DNA of 40,290 nt from Oscillospiraceae bacterium Marseille-Q3528 (lineage in GTDB: Bacteria; Bacillota; Clostridia; Lachnospirales; Lachnospiraceae): positions 1-40,290 of the forward strand of contig JAGTTR010000026.1 of the NCBI GenBank assembly GCA_018223385.1, in the 5' to 3' direction. The first letter of the stretch is position 1, and each line of letters begins with the position of its first letter. A model generated the notes under the pieces. The model worked only from the letters and a program-made list of their open reading frames with translations, made no database searches and was not told where the DNA came from. Positions 8,548 through 16,213 of the stretch are shown one piece after another. The translations under genes and the position numbers were made by a program.

Positions 8548-9615
8548 TCATGATTTATAAAATCTGAAAGCCAGTACTACTCCCAGCAGTCCTCCTGCAA
8601 TCTTCCCTACCGACACAGCCAGCAGGTAATCAGGCTGCACGCTTGCGGTAAAGGCCAGATGATCGCCCAGAGCCGCGGTGGCGCACACTAGCCAGGCGGT
8701 GTTGAGCACAATCCCCTTTTTGGACATGTTTTTCATATTTTTATACACCGGCACGGAGTTGGCCAGAGAAAACACCAGACCGGAGACACTTTCCTCATCG
8801 ATGGACAGCAGTCGGGCCAACTGCTCCAGGGGCCGTTTTAAAAGGGCGATCAGCAGATGCAGGAAGGGGAAGGTTCCAAGCAATGTGATGCCGCAGGCGG
8901 ACACGGTGGCCATGGCATCCATGATGGGGGACATGCCGGGGATCAGGGTGACGCCGGTGAGATATTCAAAGGCTGCTGCAATGAGGCCGATATACGTCAG
9001 GGCGGTGATCAGTTTGCCCACAAACAGGCAGCAGCGGATGGTCTGGTGATAGAAAAATTTCAGGCAGATCACCAGCAGCAGGGACAGCAGAAGCACCGGC
9101 ACGGAGTTGCGAAGGAGCATGCCCATGGGAAAACCGGCCAGCAGGCCGCCCACCAGGCTTCCGAAGGGAATGGTGATGAACCCGATCAGCAATCCGAAGG
9201 AGAATACCTCTTTATCTTCCTCGCGCAAAATATGAAAGGCCACAGGAATGGTGAAAACCAGCGTGCAGCCCAGCATGGATGCCACGAAAAGTCCGGAATA
9301 CAGACCGGCGGCCTCGGACTCGCACAGCTCCATGGCCAGGGCATAGCCGCCCATGTCGTTGGCGATGAGGATCCCCACCAGAGACGGATCCAGACCGAAC
9401 AGATGAAAGACAGGACGCAGTGCCGGGGCCAGAAATCCGGCCAGCACCGGTGCCAGGCAGAGCATGCCGGTCATGCCCAGCGCCAGCTCGCCTAGTGCCT
9501 GAAAGCCCTCATCGAAGGCACTTCCCAGCTTCAGATGATTTCCGGTGATACGGTCGATGCCGCCGATCAGCGCGGAAATCCCCATGATCCATAACAATAT
9601 CTGATTTGCACCCAT
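8548..9615 (-). CDS. eutH: EutH-family ethanolamine-type permease, paralogue 3
   Basis: This is the most EutH-like of the three copies: about 355 residues, starting MGANQILLWIMGISALIGGIDRITGNH by analogy with EutH N-termini, with NDMGGYALAMEL and the TLVFTIPVAF segment intact. I chose the ATG at 9615 because GGAGGGA lies 7 bases upstream; a TTG two codons earlier would abut the ribosome site. It is transcribed towards the other two paralogues from its own promoter and is more distant from them than they are from each other. EutH moves ethanolamine across the membrane when uptake is needed, but no eutA, B, C, D or microcompartment gene is present in the window. Confidence 0.88.
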   Translation of the reverse strand: MGANQILLWIMGISALIGGIDRITGNHLKLGSAFDEGFQALGELALGMTGMLCLAPVLAGFLAPALRPVFHLFGLDPSLVGILIANDMGGYALAMELCESEAAGLYSGLFVASMLGCTLVFTIPVAFHILREEDKEVFSFGLLIGFITIPFGSLVGGLLAGFPMGMLLRNSVPVLLLSLLLVICLKFFYHQTIRCCLFVGKLITALTYIGLIAAAFEYLTGVTLIPGMSPIMDAMATVSACGITLLGTFPFLHLLIALLKRPLEQLARLLSIDEESVSGLVFSLANSVPVYKNMKNMSKKGIVLNTAWLVCATAALGDHLAFTASVQPDYLLAVSVGKIAGGLLGVVLAFRFYKS

Positions 9616-9646
9616 TGGCAATCCCTCCCTGTATTTCTCTATGATT

Positions 9647-9676
9647 ACTGTAGCATTTTTGGACGGCCCGTGACAA
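9647..9676 (-). promoter_or_regulatory. Candidate promoter of eutH paralogue 3
   Basis: Read on the minus strand: TTGTCA (9676-9671), an 18-base spacer, then TACAGT (9652-9647), about 30 bases before the start codon. Confidence 0.5.
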
Positions 9677-9755
9677 GGAAAATAAAAAGGAAAAGCAAGT
9701 AATGTAATCCTGCACGCAAACGTAAAGAATGTAAGGTGATGAGCAAAAAATATGA

Positions 9756-9784
9756 TTTACACACAAAAGCAAAAAAGGTATGCT
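9756..9784 (+). promoter_or_regulatory. Candidate promoter of the IlvD-family dehydratase
   Basis: TTTACA (9756-9761), a 17-base spacer, then TATGCT (9779-9784), about 50 bases before the ATG in an AT-rich region. Confidence 0.55.
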
Positions 9785-9833
9785 AAAAACAACATATGAT
9801 AATCAATTACAGAATTACAGGAGGTAATTTGGG

Positions 9834-11516
9834 ATGGAGTTTACACAGAAATATTTCGAGGGTAACAGCGCAGCCCACGCAAGAGCGGTATACAAGGGCA
9901 GCGGCTATGATCCCACAGAGCTGAACCGGCGTCCGCACATCGGCATTGCCAATACATTCAGTGAGAATTCCCCGGGACACGCACACCTGCGTCAGCTGGC
10001 CAATGCCATCAAGGAGGGCATCTGGCAGGCAGGCGGTATTCCCTTTGAGTTCGGTGTTCCCTCTACGTGCGCGGAGGTTGCCATCGGCAGCGAGACCATG
10101 TGTATGGACCTTGCCATGAGAGATCTGGTGGCAGGCGGCATCGAGGTGGTCAGCAGCATTCAGCATTTTGACGGCCTGGTTCTGTTGTCCGGCTGTGATA
10201 ACATCGTTCCGGGAACTTTGCTGGCAGCTGCCAGACTGAACATTCCCACCATCTGCTGTACCGGCGGCCCCATGCTGGCAGGATGCCTGAATTCTCAGCA
10301 GTTCATGCTCTGTGATGTGACCGAGTTCTGCTACGGCAAGGCTTCCAAGGGAGAGGCAACACCGGAAGAGGTGCTGGCAGCAGAGACAAGCGCATGTCCC
10401 ACCATGGGTGCCTGCCCGAATATGGGAACGGCCAACACCATGCAGATCCTGACAGAGGCACTGGGCATGACCTTCCCCGGCGCAGCGACGATCCCGGCTG
10501 TTTACACCGATAAGATCCTGAGCTGTCGTGCTATGGGACGCAGAATCGTACAGATGGTATTTGAGGATCTGAAGCCCTCCGATATCATCACCAAAGAGGC
10601 ACTGGAAAATGCAGTCTGCATGGATCTGGCCATCGGCGGAAGCACCAACGCTCCCATGCATCTGATCGCCCTTGCCAACGAGCTGGGTATCGAACTGTCC
10701 CTGGATGATTTTGAACGGTTCAACCGAATCACACCCTGTATCGTCAATATCAAGCCCAGCGGCAAATATACTGTGGATACGCTGCATTATCTGGGCGGCG
10801 TGCCTGCCATCTTCAAGCAGATGGAGCATCAGATCCACACCGAGTGCCTGAACGTATCCGGCCAGACACTGGCGGAGATTCTGGAAAAAGCACCTTCCAA
10901 GTCCAATGATATCATCAGAAGCCAGAAGAACCCTATCTCTCCGGACGGCGGTCTGGCGATCCTGAAAGGAAACCTGTCTCCGGTGGGCGCCGTGATCCGT
11001 TCTTCGACGGTTCTGCCGCAGATGCATCACTTCATCGGTAAGGCAAAGGTATACCAGAGCGACAGAGAGGCTCATCAGGCTATTATCCGCGAGGAAGTAA
11101 AACCGGGCGACGTAGTCGTTGTCCGCTATGTGGGACCGGTAGGCGCACCTGGTATGGTTGAGGTTATGGAAGCTACCGAGGGTATTGTAAATTTAGGCCT
11201 GGACGACAGCGTGGCACTGATCACAGACGGCCGTTTCTCCGGATTCTGCCATGGCCCTATCGTCGGACATGTATCCCCGGAGGCTGCTGTGGGCGGACCC
11301 ATCGCACTCATCGAAGAGGGAGACCTGATCGAGATCGACATCGACAACCGGAAGCTGGAGCTGAAAGTGCCGGAGGAAGTGCTGGAAGAGAGAAGAAAAC
11401 ATCTGGTACTGCCGGAACCCCGCATCAAGAAAGGCTTCATGCGTACATACGCAGACAACTGCCTGCCGCCGGAAAGAGGCGCAGCAATGCAGAACTGGCT
11501 GAAAGAGAAGAAATAA
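9834..11516 (+). CDS. IlvD/Edd-family sugar-acid or dihydroxy-acid dehydratase
   Basis: 560 residues of the IlvD/Edd dehydratase family, which removes water from 2,3-dihydroxy acids to give 2-keto-3-deoxy acids, using an Fe-S cluster and Mg2+. AGGAGG lies upstream of the ATG. Conserved: Cys121 and Asp122 in SGCDNIVPG, Cys194 in GACPNMGTANTM, and DGRFSG...GHVSPEAAVGGP near the C-terminus. Changed: the first cluster Cys of dihydroxy-acid dehydratases (PCNxHL) is Gly48 in SPGHAHL, and the metal-binding Lys of GCDK is Asn123. True ilvD neighbours are absent, and a DapA-type aldolase, kinase and isomerase follow. A catabolic sugar-acid dehydratase is therefore more likely than branched-chain amino-acid synthesis. 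Substrate unknown. Confidence 0.85.
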   Translation: MEFTQKYFEGNSAAHARAVYKGSGYDPTELNRRPHIGIANTFSENSPGHAHLRQLANAIKEGIWQAGGIPFEFGVPSTCAEVAIGSETMCMDLAMRDLVAGGIEVVSSIQHFDGLVLLSGCDNIVPGTLLAAARLNIPTICCTGGPMLAGCLNSQQFMLCDVTEFCYGKASKGEATPEEVLAAETSACPTMGACPNMGTANTMQILTEALGMTFPGAATIPAVYTDKILSCRAMGRRIVQMVFEDLKPSDIITKEALENAVCMDLAIGGSTNAPMHLIALANELGIELSLDDFERFNRITPCIVNIKPSGKYTVDTLHYLGGVPAIFKQMEHQIHTECLNVSGQTLAEILEKAPSKSNDIIRSQKNPISPDGGLAILKGNLSPVGAVIRSSTVLPQMHHFIGKAKVYQSDREAHQAIIREEVKPGDVVVVRYVGPVGAPGMVEVMEATEGIVNLGLDDSVALITDGRFSGFCHGPIVGHVSPEAAVGGPIALIEEGDLIEIDIDNRKLELKVPEEVLEERRKHLVLPEPRIKKGFMRTYADNCLPPERGAAMQNWLKEKK

Positions 11517-11552
11517 AAATATATCAGGATGCGTTGAAGAAGCTTCAACTGC

Positions 11553-11568
11553 ATGAAAACGTTTTCAG
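11553..11568. promoter_or_regulatory. cre-like perfect palindrome
   Basis: TGAAAACGTTTTCA (11554-11567) is a perfect 14-base palindrome that fits the catabolite-responsive element of CcpA. It lies between the dehydratase and the tautomerase, and probably gives carbon-catabolite control or marks a LacI-family operator. A GTTGAAG-AAG-CTTCAAC hairpin (11533-11549) is just upstream. Confidence 0.6.
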
Positions 11569-11584
11569 AAAGGGAGGGTAAAAT

Positions 11585-11806
11585 ATGCCCCATATTACCG
11601 TAGAGATGCTTCCGGGACGCACCCCGGAGGTGAAGAAAGCCATTGCAAAAGAAGTGATGGAGCGGGTAGCACCCCTGGCGAAAGTGCCTGCGGACAGCAT
11701 TACCGTGACCATCCACGACATTGCGAAGGAAGACTGGGATCAGGTAGTGGAAGAACGGAACCATAAGGATGAGGAACATCTTTACACCTACGAGTCCGTC
11801 AAGTAA
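11585..11806 (+). CDS. 4-oxalocrotonate-tautomerase-like protein
   Basis: 73 residues beginning Met-Pro-His-Ile-Thr-Val. After Met removal the N-terminal Pro would be the catalytic base of the tautomerase superfamily. The beta-alpha-beta pattern (PHITVEMLPGRT, helix, SITVTIHDI) is clear; about 10 residues at the C-terminus exceed the classical 62-residue enzyme. GGGAGGG precedes the ATG. It lies 68 bases after the dehydratase and could act on a keto-enol product of it, but tautomerases are promiscuous and the substrate is unknown. A terminator follows. Confidence 0.85.
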   Translation: MPHITVEMLPGRTPEVKKAIAKEVMERVAPLAKVPADSITVTIHDIAKEDWDQVVEERNHKDEEHLYTYESVK

Positions 11807-11830
11807 AAAAACAGAGTTATAAAAAATAAG

Positions 11831-11887
11831 AAAAGCGCCTGTTCTGTGGCTGGTCAGATGATTATGTCGCGGGATGGGCGCTTTATT
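11831..11887 (+). terminator. Terminator after the tautomerase gene
   Basis: AAAGCGCC (11832-11839) pairs with GGCGCTTT (11877-11884) across a long loop, ending in TTTATT. It ends the dehydratase-tautomerase unit. Confidence 0.7.
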
Positions 11888-11975
11888 GATATATGCTTAT
11901 ATGGAACCATGAGAATTGCTGCGATAGTTTGAAAAACTTGGAAAGAATGTCTTTCATGGCTTGAAAATTGACCGC

Positions 11976-12025
11976 AAGAAAAGAGCCTTTTACAGAAATA
12001 TAAACATTCTGCAAAGGGCTCTCTT
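11976..12025 (-). terminator. Terminator of the AraC-type gene
   Basis: On the minus strand AGAGCCC...TGCAGAA pairs with TTCTGTA...GGCTCT, followed by TTTTCTT. It lies directly after the regulator's stop codon. Confidence 0.8.
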
Positions 12026-12035
12026 AGTTGTCATT

Positions 12036-13031
12036 TTAGGGCTCATCATCCAAATTCTCGTCTCCGAAATCTTCATCCTCCTCATTGAGGACATCGGTAT
12101 CCGCAGGCCGCTTGATGACGCCGGTGGCCTGGAGCTGGATGAGCGCTTCGTCGCCCTGGGTCAGCAGAATCTCCCGGTAGTCTGCTGGGTTGATACCGAC
12201 GATCTGGCGGAAGCAGCGGTAGAAATGGTTGTAGTTGTTGAAACCGACTTCCTTGCTGATGGTCTGGATGGAAGCATCCCCGGCCAGAAGCAGCTTGGCA
12301 TTCTCAATCCGCTTGGAAACGATATATTTGTTCAGCGTCGTACCGGTATTTTTCTTGAAGATCCGGCACAGATGGTACGTGCTGAAATTGGTCACCTCGG
12401 ACAGCTGTTTCAGCGACAGATCCTCGGCAATGTGCTCGTCGATGTAGCGGACAAGCGTTGTCAGCGTGGACATGTGCAGAGAATCGGTGGGCGCGATCTG
12501 CGTCTCCGTATAATAGATGTCATACAGCTGAGCGATGATGCCGAACAGCAGAGACTGCTCCAGGAAGCGCTTGCCGTGCTCCATATCCTTTAAACGCACC
12601 TCGAAATCATGGTACATCTGCAGGAATAGCTGCTGCTGGTGCTCGGTCATGTGCATCAGCGGATAGTTCCGATTGCTCTTATTATAAATATTGAACAGAT
12701 TGGAATGCTCCGAGCAGATGAACAGCATCAGCGTCGGGGAGATGGAAACGCAGTAACGGTCATAATGTTTTTTGTTGTCCATCTGAATATAATGCGAGTC
12801 GAACATGTTGATCAGGAAGACATCCCCGTTCTTGGGCTTGTACATCTCGTCTCCCAGCATGATGGTGCCCAGAGGCTCGTCCTTTGTTTCCGGGTCGTTA
12901 TTAAAATAGAACTGTGCTTCATAAAAGTCGTGATAATGATACCCTTCGGTAAATTCTTTATGTGGTGTTCTTCTGACGATGGAATAGTCACCTACATAGC
13001 TGTTGGCGTGTGACCAGAATATCGCTGCCAT
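12036..13031 (-). CDS. AraC-family transcriptional regulator
   Basis: 331 residues. An N-terminal cupin-like sensing domain (about residues 5-130, with YHYHDFYEAQFYF and a GDVFLINMFDSHY strand) is followed by a linker and a C-terminal AraC double helix-turn-helix (about 195-295, including LSLKQLSEVTNFSTYHLCRIF and ISKEVGFNNYNHFYRCFR). The last ~40 residues are acidic. The ATG is preceded by GAGGAGGGA. It is the only minus-strand gene in the 9.8-21.2 kb cluster and is divergent from the first TIM-barrel gene. It is therefore the likely activator of the cluster, with a sugar or sugar acid as probable effector. Confidence 0.92.
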   Translation of the reverse strand: MAAIFWSHANSYVGDYSIVRRTPHKEFTEGYHYHDFYEAQFYFNNDPETKDEPLGTIMLGDEMYKPKNGDVFLINMFDSHYIQMDNKKHYDRYCVSISPTLMLFICSEHSNLFNIYNKSNRNYPLMHMTEHQQQLFLQMYHDFEVRLKDMEHGKRFLEQSLLFGIIAQLYDIYYTETQIAPTDSLHMSTLTTLVRYIDEHIAEDLSLKQLSEVTNFSTYHLCRIFKKNTGTTLNKYIVSKRIENAKLLLAGDASIQTISKEVGFNNYNHFYRCFRQIVGINPADYREILLTQGDEALIQLQATGVIKRPADTDVLNEEDEDFGDENLDDEP

Positions 13032-13104
13032 GAATATCCCTCCTCAATAACAAGATGAGCAATAAGTAAGCAATATATGTAATGCTTCGACCTGTATATT
13101 ATTT

Positions 13105-13133
13105 ACGATAATATGAAGCGCATGAAATGTCAA
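13105..13133 (-). promoter_or_regulatory. Promoter of the AraC-type gene
   Basis: Minus strand: a perfect TTGACA (13133-13128), 17-base spacer, then TATCGT (13110-13105), about 75 bases before the start codon. Confidence 0.7.
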
Positions 13134-13351
13134 GTAAAAGTGTGAAAAAAACAAAATATGGGGTATGGATTTCACAATAAATACAGGAAAACAAGGGAAG
13201 ACAGATAGAATGCAAATGGCGGAAGCAAGATATGTGAAGGTAAACACAAAGTACTTCATCGACGGATGGCCATCTTGGTGATAGTATACAGTTAAACAAT
13301 AAATGCAGACTTAATCAAGTCTGACGGGGGAGAAGGGAGAGGTGTTGAGGA
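13134..13351 (+). promoter_or_regulatory. Divergent control region with palindromes
   Basis: Two perfect palindromes lie upstream of the first TIM-barrel gene: GATGGCCATC (13265-13274), and CAGACTT-AATC-AAGTCTG (13306-13323) in the leader. TATACA near 13285 is a possible -10 box without a good -35 box, as expected of an AraC-activated promoter. Which palindrome binds which protein is unknown. Confidence 0.5.
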
Positions 13352-14014
13352 ATGTCTGAGCTGATCGTCATGCTGACACACAACGATGTGACAGTGCCGA
13401 ACGCACTGGAAGTATTTACAAGCTGTAGAGACCTTCCGGTGAAGTATTGGGGCTTCAAGGATCATGGACTGGAACCTGCCGCGATGAAGCAGCTGGTGGA
13501 CGTGATGAAGGCCAATGGGAAGACTACATTTCTTGAGGTAGTAAGTTACACAGAAGAGGAATGCATGAGAGGTGCAAGACTTGGCGTGGAATGCGGATTT
13601 GATTATCTGCTGGGCACCCTGTATTTCGACAGTGTATATGAATATGTAAAGAAAACGGATCTGAAGTATTGCCCGTTTGTTGGAAAGGTATCCCAGACAC
13701 CGAGTATTCTGGAGGGAACGGTAGAAGAGATGCTTGCCCAGGAAGCAGCATTTGCGGACAAGGGCATTTACGGCACCGATCTTCTGGGCTACCGCTACAC
13801 AGGGGAGAACGTGGACGAGTTCTGCGCCGACTTTGTAAAGGGAGCGAAGCATCCGGTCTGTCTGGCAGGAAGCATCGGATCGGAAGAGAGAATCGAGAAG
13901 GTCAAGAAGATGAACCCCTGGACATTTACCATGGGAAGCGCACTGTTCGCCAAGAACTTTGTGAAAAACGGCACTTTCCGGGAAAACCTGGAATATGTCA
14001 TCAACCTTTTATAA
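13352..14014 (+). CDS. Uncharacterised predicted TIM-barrel protein, paralogue A
   Basis: 220 residues, family not recognised. Eight hydrophobic strands at regular spacing suggest a (beta/alpha)8 barrel: LIVMLTH, YWGFKD, TTFLEVV, YLLGTLYF, YCPFVG, GTDLLGYRY, VCLAGSI and TFTMGSALF. The last two, with AGSIGSEERI and MGSALF, resemble the phosphate-binding loops at strands 7 and 8 of ribulose-phosphate-type barrels. The substrate may thus be a phosphorylated sugar; this is inference. Conserved polar residues with the paralogue at 17086 include THNDVTV, KTTFLEVV, YTEEECM and LLGYRY. It is the first gene after the AraC-controlled region, with GTTGAGGA before the ATG. With an isomerase and kinase nearby, an epimerase or aldolase role is possible. 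Confidence 0.75.
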   Translation: MSELIVMLTHNDVTVPNALEVFTSCRDLPVKYWGFKDHGLEPAAMKQLVDVMKANGKTTFLEVVSYTEEECMRGARLGVECGFDYLLGTLYFDSVYEYVKKTDLKYCPFVGKVSQTPSILEGTVEEMLAQEAAFADKGIYGTDLLGYRYTGENVDEFCADFVKGAKHPVCLAGSIGSEERIEKVKKMNPWTFTMGSALFAKNFVKNGTFRENLEYVINLL

Positions 14015-14091
14015 AAAGAAGCGTTTCCGTATTTTAAACAAGTGAGTCATTAAAATTCAAATATCAAAAACAACAATGGAGGTAGAAAGAA

Positions 14092-14979
14092 ATGAAGAAA
14101 TCAATCGTATTTAAGGGAGTATATCCTGCACTGATCACACCTTTCAAGGCTGACGGCAGCATGGATCTGGAAGGCTTAAAGGCTAACGTAAAATACTACA
14201 TGAGCGTTGGCTGCGCAGGTGTTGCATTCAGTGGTTCTTCAGGAGAGCATGCATTCCTGACAAGAGAAGAGCGTATCGCTGGTATCAAGGCTTGTAAGGA
14301 AGTCATCGGTGACGGCAAGATCATTGCTGGTGCCGGCGCACAGACAACAGCAGCTACCAAGGATCTCGTTCAGGATGCAAAGGATGCTGGCGCAGATGCT
14401 GCACTGGTTCTTTCTCCGATCGGCAACACAGACAACGATGGTATGGTTGCTCACTTTACAGAGCTGGCAAAGGTTGGTATCCCGATGGTTCTTTATAATC
14501 ATCCGGCTGCAACAGGCATCAACATTGACTTAGAGCTGTTTGAGCGCCTGATCGCTATCCCTGAGGTAGTTGGTATGAAGGAGACCTCCGGAAGCCTTCC
14601 GCTTGCAGCGAGCATCTTAAGAAAATACAGCGCAGATGACATCACCCTGTTCACAGGCTGCGACGACCTGACACTTCCTGCATTCTGCGTAGGATTCCAG
14701 GCAATCATCCTTGCAACCGCTAACGTTGCACCGAAGCAGGTAATCGAGATGATGAACCTTGTAAACGAGGGCAAGATCAAAGAAGCACAGAAGATCTACT
14801 GGAACCTGGCTCCTCTGACAGCTACCATCGGCGACGAGAACAAGTTCCCGGCACTTCTGAAGAAGGCTGTTGAGCTGCTCGGCATGCCTGCTGGCGATCC
14901 GAGAATGCCTGTTCTTCCGGCTACCGCTGAGGAGACCGCAAGAGTAGAAGAGGGTCTCAAGATCGCAGGCCTGAAATAA
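14092..14979 (+). CDS. DapA-superfamily class I aldolase/lyase
   Basis: 295 residues of the dihydrodipicolinate synthase/N-acetylneuraminate lyase superfamily. These TIM barrels form a Schiff base with pyruvate or a 2-keto acid. Visible active-site parts: the GSSGE pyruvate-carboxylate loop (48-52), Tyr135 in LYNHPAATG, and Schiff-base Lys163 in VGMKETSG. AATGGAGG precedes the ATG. In this cluster it most likely splits a 2-keto-3-deoxy sugar acid, made by the dehydratase, into pyruvate and an aldehyde. Lysine-pathway DapA is less likely because no lysine genes are near. Codon use is strongly biased, suggesting high expression. Confidence 0.88.
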   Translation: MKKSIVFKGVYPALITPFKADGSMDLEGLKANVKYYMSVGCAGVAFSGSSGEHAFLTREERIAGIKACKEVIGDGKIIAGAGAQTTAATKDLVQDAKDAGADAALVLSPIGNTDNDGMVAHFTELAKVGIPMVLYNHPAATGINIDLELFERLIAIPEVVGMKETSGSLPLAASILRKYSADDITLFTGCDDLTLPAFCVGFQAIILATANVAPKQVIEMMNLVNEGKIKEAQKIYWNLAPLTATIGDENKFPALLKKAVELLGMPAGDPRMPVLPATAEETARVEEGLKIAGLK

Positions 14980-15037
14980 GTCAGACATCCTATAGAAGTT
15001 TCACATAAGAGATTTCATAGTTATTCATTTCCTTCCT

Positions 15038-15068
15038 GAAGGTGCTCACAGGCGTGGGCACCTTCTTT
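15038..15068 (+). terminator. Hairpin terminator after the DapA-type gene
   Basis: GAAGGTGC (15038-15045) pairs with GCACCTTC (15058-15065), followed by a short T run. Moderate strength. Confidence 0.65.
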
Positions 15069-15208
15069 GACGGGATGAGCAAGATAGGAAAACTAAGATC
15101 AATATATGTAATATTACAGACAAAGTATATCATAGAAAAACACAACAGACTATAGTAAAATGAGGGGAAGATTGGAAGCAGTGTGTCCACTGCGGAGAGG
15201 AGAAGACC

Positions 15209-15664
15209 ATGGGAAAAGATTATATGAATGCGATCACACAGGGGGTTTATGTGATCGGAGCGAAAAACGGTGAGAAGAAGAACCTGATGACAGCTGCATG
15301 GCTGACACAGATTTCCTCCAGACCGAACCAGATCCTGGTGGCTGTCAGCGCCGGACACTATACAGCAGAGATGCTGCAGAACAATGCACATTTCACCATT
15401 TCCGTTCTGGCAAAGGGCCAGGAGGAGGTTGCCAAGGCCTGCGGTTTTGTATCTGGAAGAAATGCAGAGAAGACAGAGCTGGTAGCGTGCATCTATGACG
15501 AGAAGGACTGCCCGATCGTGAAGGATTCCGCTGCATACATGATCTGCGAAGTGAACAAGGTTTACCAGCTGGGGGATCACGTACTGTTTACGGCAGAGGT
15601 GCTGGACGGCGAGAACAGCGGCAAGGAGCCGATGGTATATCACAAGGCAGACTTTTTCGGTTAA
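15209..15664 (+). CDS. Flavin-reductase-domain (flavoredoxin-like) protein
   Basis: 151 residues matching the FMN-binding split-barrel flavin reductase family. The N-terminus (ITQGVYVIGA, then KNLMTAAWLTQIS) and the segments ILVAVSAGHYTAEML and FTISVLAKGQEEVAKACG are typical. Such proteins bind FMN and either reduce free flavin or act as electron carriers in anaerobes. GAGAGGAGAA precedes the ATG. It follows a terminator and has about 230 bases of upstream space, so it probably has its own promoter. The partner may be the Cys-rich flavoprotein two genes downstream. The C-terminus ends in VYHKADFFG, as in flavoredoxin-like members. Confidence 0.85.
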   Translation: MGKDYMNAITQGVYVIGAKNGEKKNLMTAAWLTQISSRPNQILVAVSAGHYTAEMLQNNAHFTISVLAKGQEEVAKACGFVSGRNAEKTELVACIYDEKDCPIVKDSAAYMICEVNKVYQLGDHVLFTAEVLDGENSGKEPMVYHKADFFG

Positions 15665-15733
15665 TTAGGATGAAAATGCGCACGGACAGACGCTGTATGG
15701 GAAGATATCCTGCCATGAGCCGAAATGATTGGC

Positions 15734-15775
15734 GGCACAGCGGCGATCTGTGCCGTGTGCAAAAATGGATATAAT
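15734..15775 (+). promoter_or_regulatory. Inverted repeat overlapping a candidate promoter of the cupin gene
   Basis: GGCACAG (15734-15740) and CTGTGCC (15748-15754) form a perfect 7-base inverted repeat. A TATAAT box lies at 15770-15775, 28 bases before the cupin ATG, so the repeat covers the -35 position and may be an operator. Confidence 0.45.
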
Positions 15776-15802
15776 ATGCTATGATAAAAGGAGGGTTCAT
15801 TT

Positions 15803-16132
15803 ATGAAAGTAATCAGAAAACTGGACAGCAGAGTGTTCCTGGACGGCCCTGAGGTATGCAGAGAATATGTGGTGGCACCGAAGATTACCTTTGGTTCCTC
15901 TACCCTGCAGCCGGGACAGACCGGCGGCATTGACCCGGGACATCCCAACGGCCATGAAGTATTTTTCGTCAGCCGCGGCACCGTGCTCATGCACAACACG
16001 GCAACCGATGAATACTATGAGCTGCATGAGCAGGATATCATTCTCGTATATGAGGGAGAGCCTCATGAGCTGACCAACATCGGCACAGAGCCGGCAGTCA
16101 TCACATGGAGCTGCGCACCGAGAACCGACTGA
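15803..16132 (+). CDS. Single-domain cupin
   Basis: 109-residue small beta-barrel. Cupin motif 1 is visible as PGHPNGHEVFFVSRG with His47, His51 and Glu52, and motif 2 contributes His88 in GEPHELTNIG. These are the usual metal ligands. AAGGAGG precedes the ATG. Small cupins of this type include sugar isomerases, epimerases and sensors. In a sugar cluster an isomerase-like role is plausible, but the specific reaction cannot be read from the sequence. Confidence 0.85.
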   Translation: MKVIRKLDSRVFLDGPEVCREYVVAPKITFGSSTLQPGQTGGIDPGHPNGHEVFFVSRGTVLMHNTATDEYYELHEQDIILVYEGEPHELTNIGTEPAVITWSCAPRTD

Positions 16133-16164
16133 TCCGGCAGGGTCTGATTCGATCCCGGTTTTTA

Positions 16165-16191
16165 TATGATAGGAAAGTTCGTCCTATCATA
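16165..16191. promoter_or_regulatory. Perfect 10-base inverted repeat before the flavoprotein gene
   Basis: TATGATAGGA (16165-16174) and TCCTATCATA (16182-16191) flank a 7-base spacer, 22 bases before the ATG. There is no T run, so it looks like an operator or a leader hairpin rather than a terminator. Confidence 0.6.
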
Positions 16192-16213
16192 ATATAGGAA
16201 GGAGTAAGAAAAG

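Noticed and set aside
6094..9615. Ethanolamine-utilisation operon
   Set aside because: Only EutH-type permeases are present; no ammonia-lyase, dehydrogenase or shell protein gene is in the window.
9834..11516. Assignment as biosynthetic ilvD
   Set aside because: The family is right, but the first Fe-S Cys and metal-site Lys are changed and no branched-chain amino-acid genes are adjacent; the neighbours are catabolic.
13265..13274. GATGGCCATC as a proven AraC site
   Set aside because: It is a perfect palindrome, but AraC-family sites are usually direct repeats, so it is described only as part of the control region.
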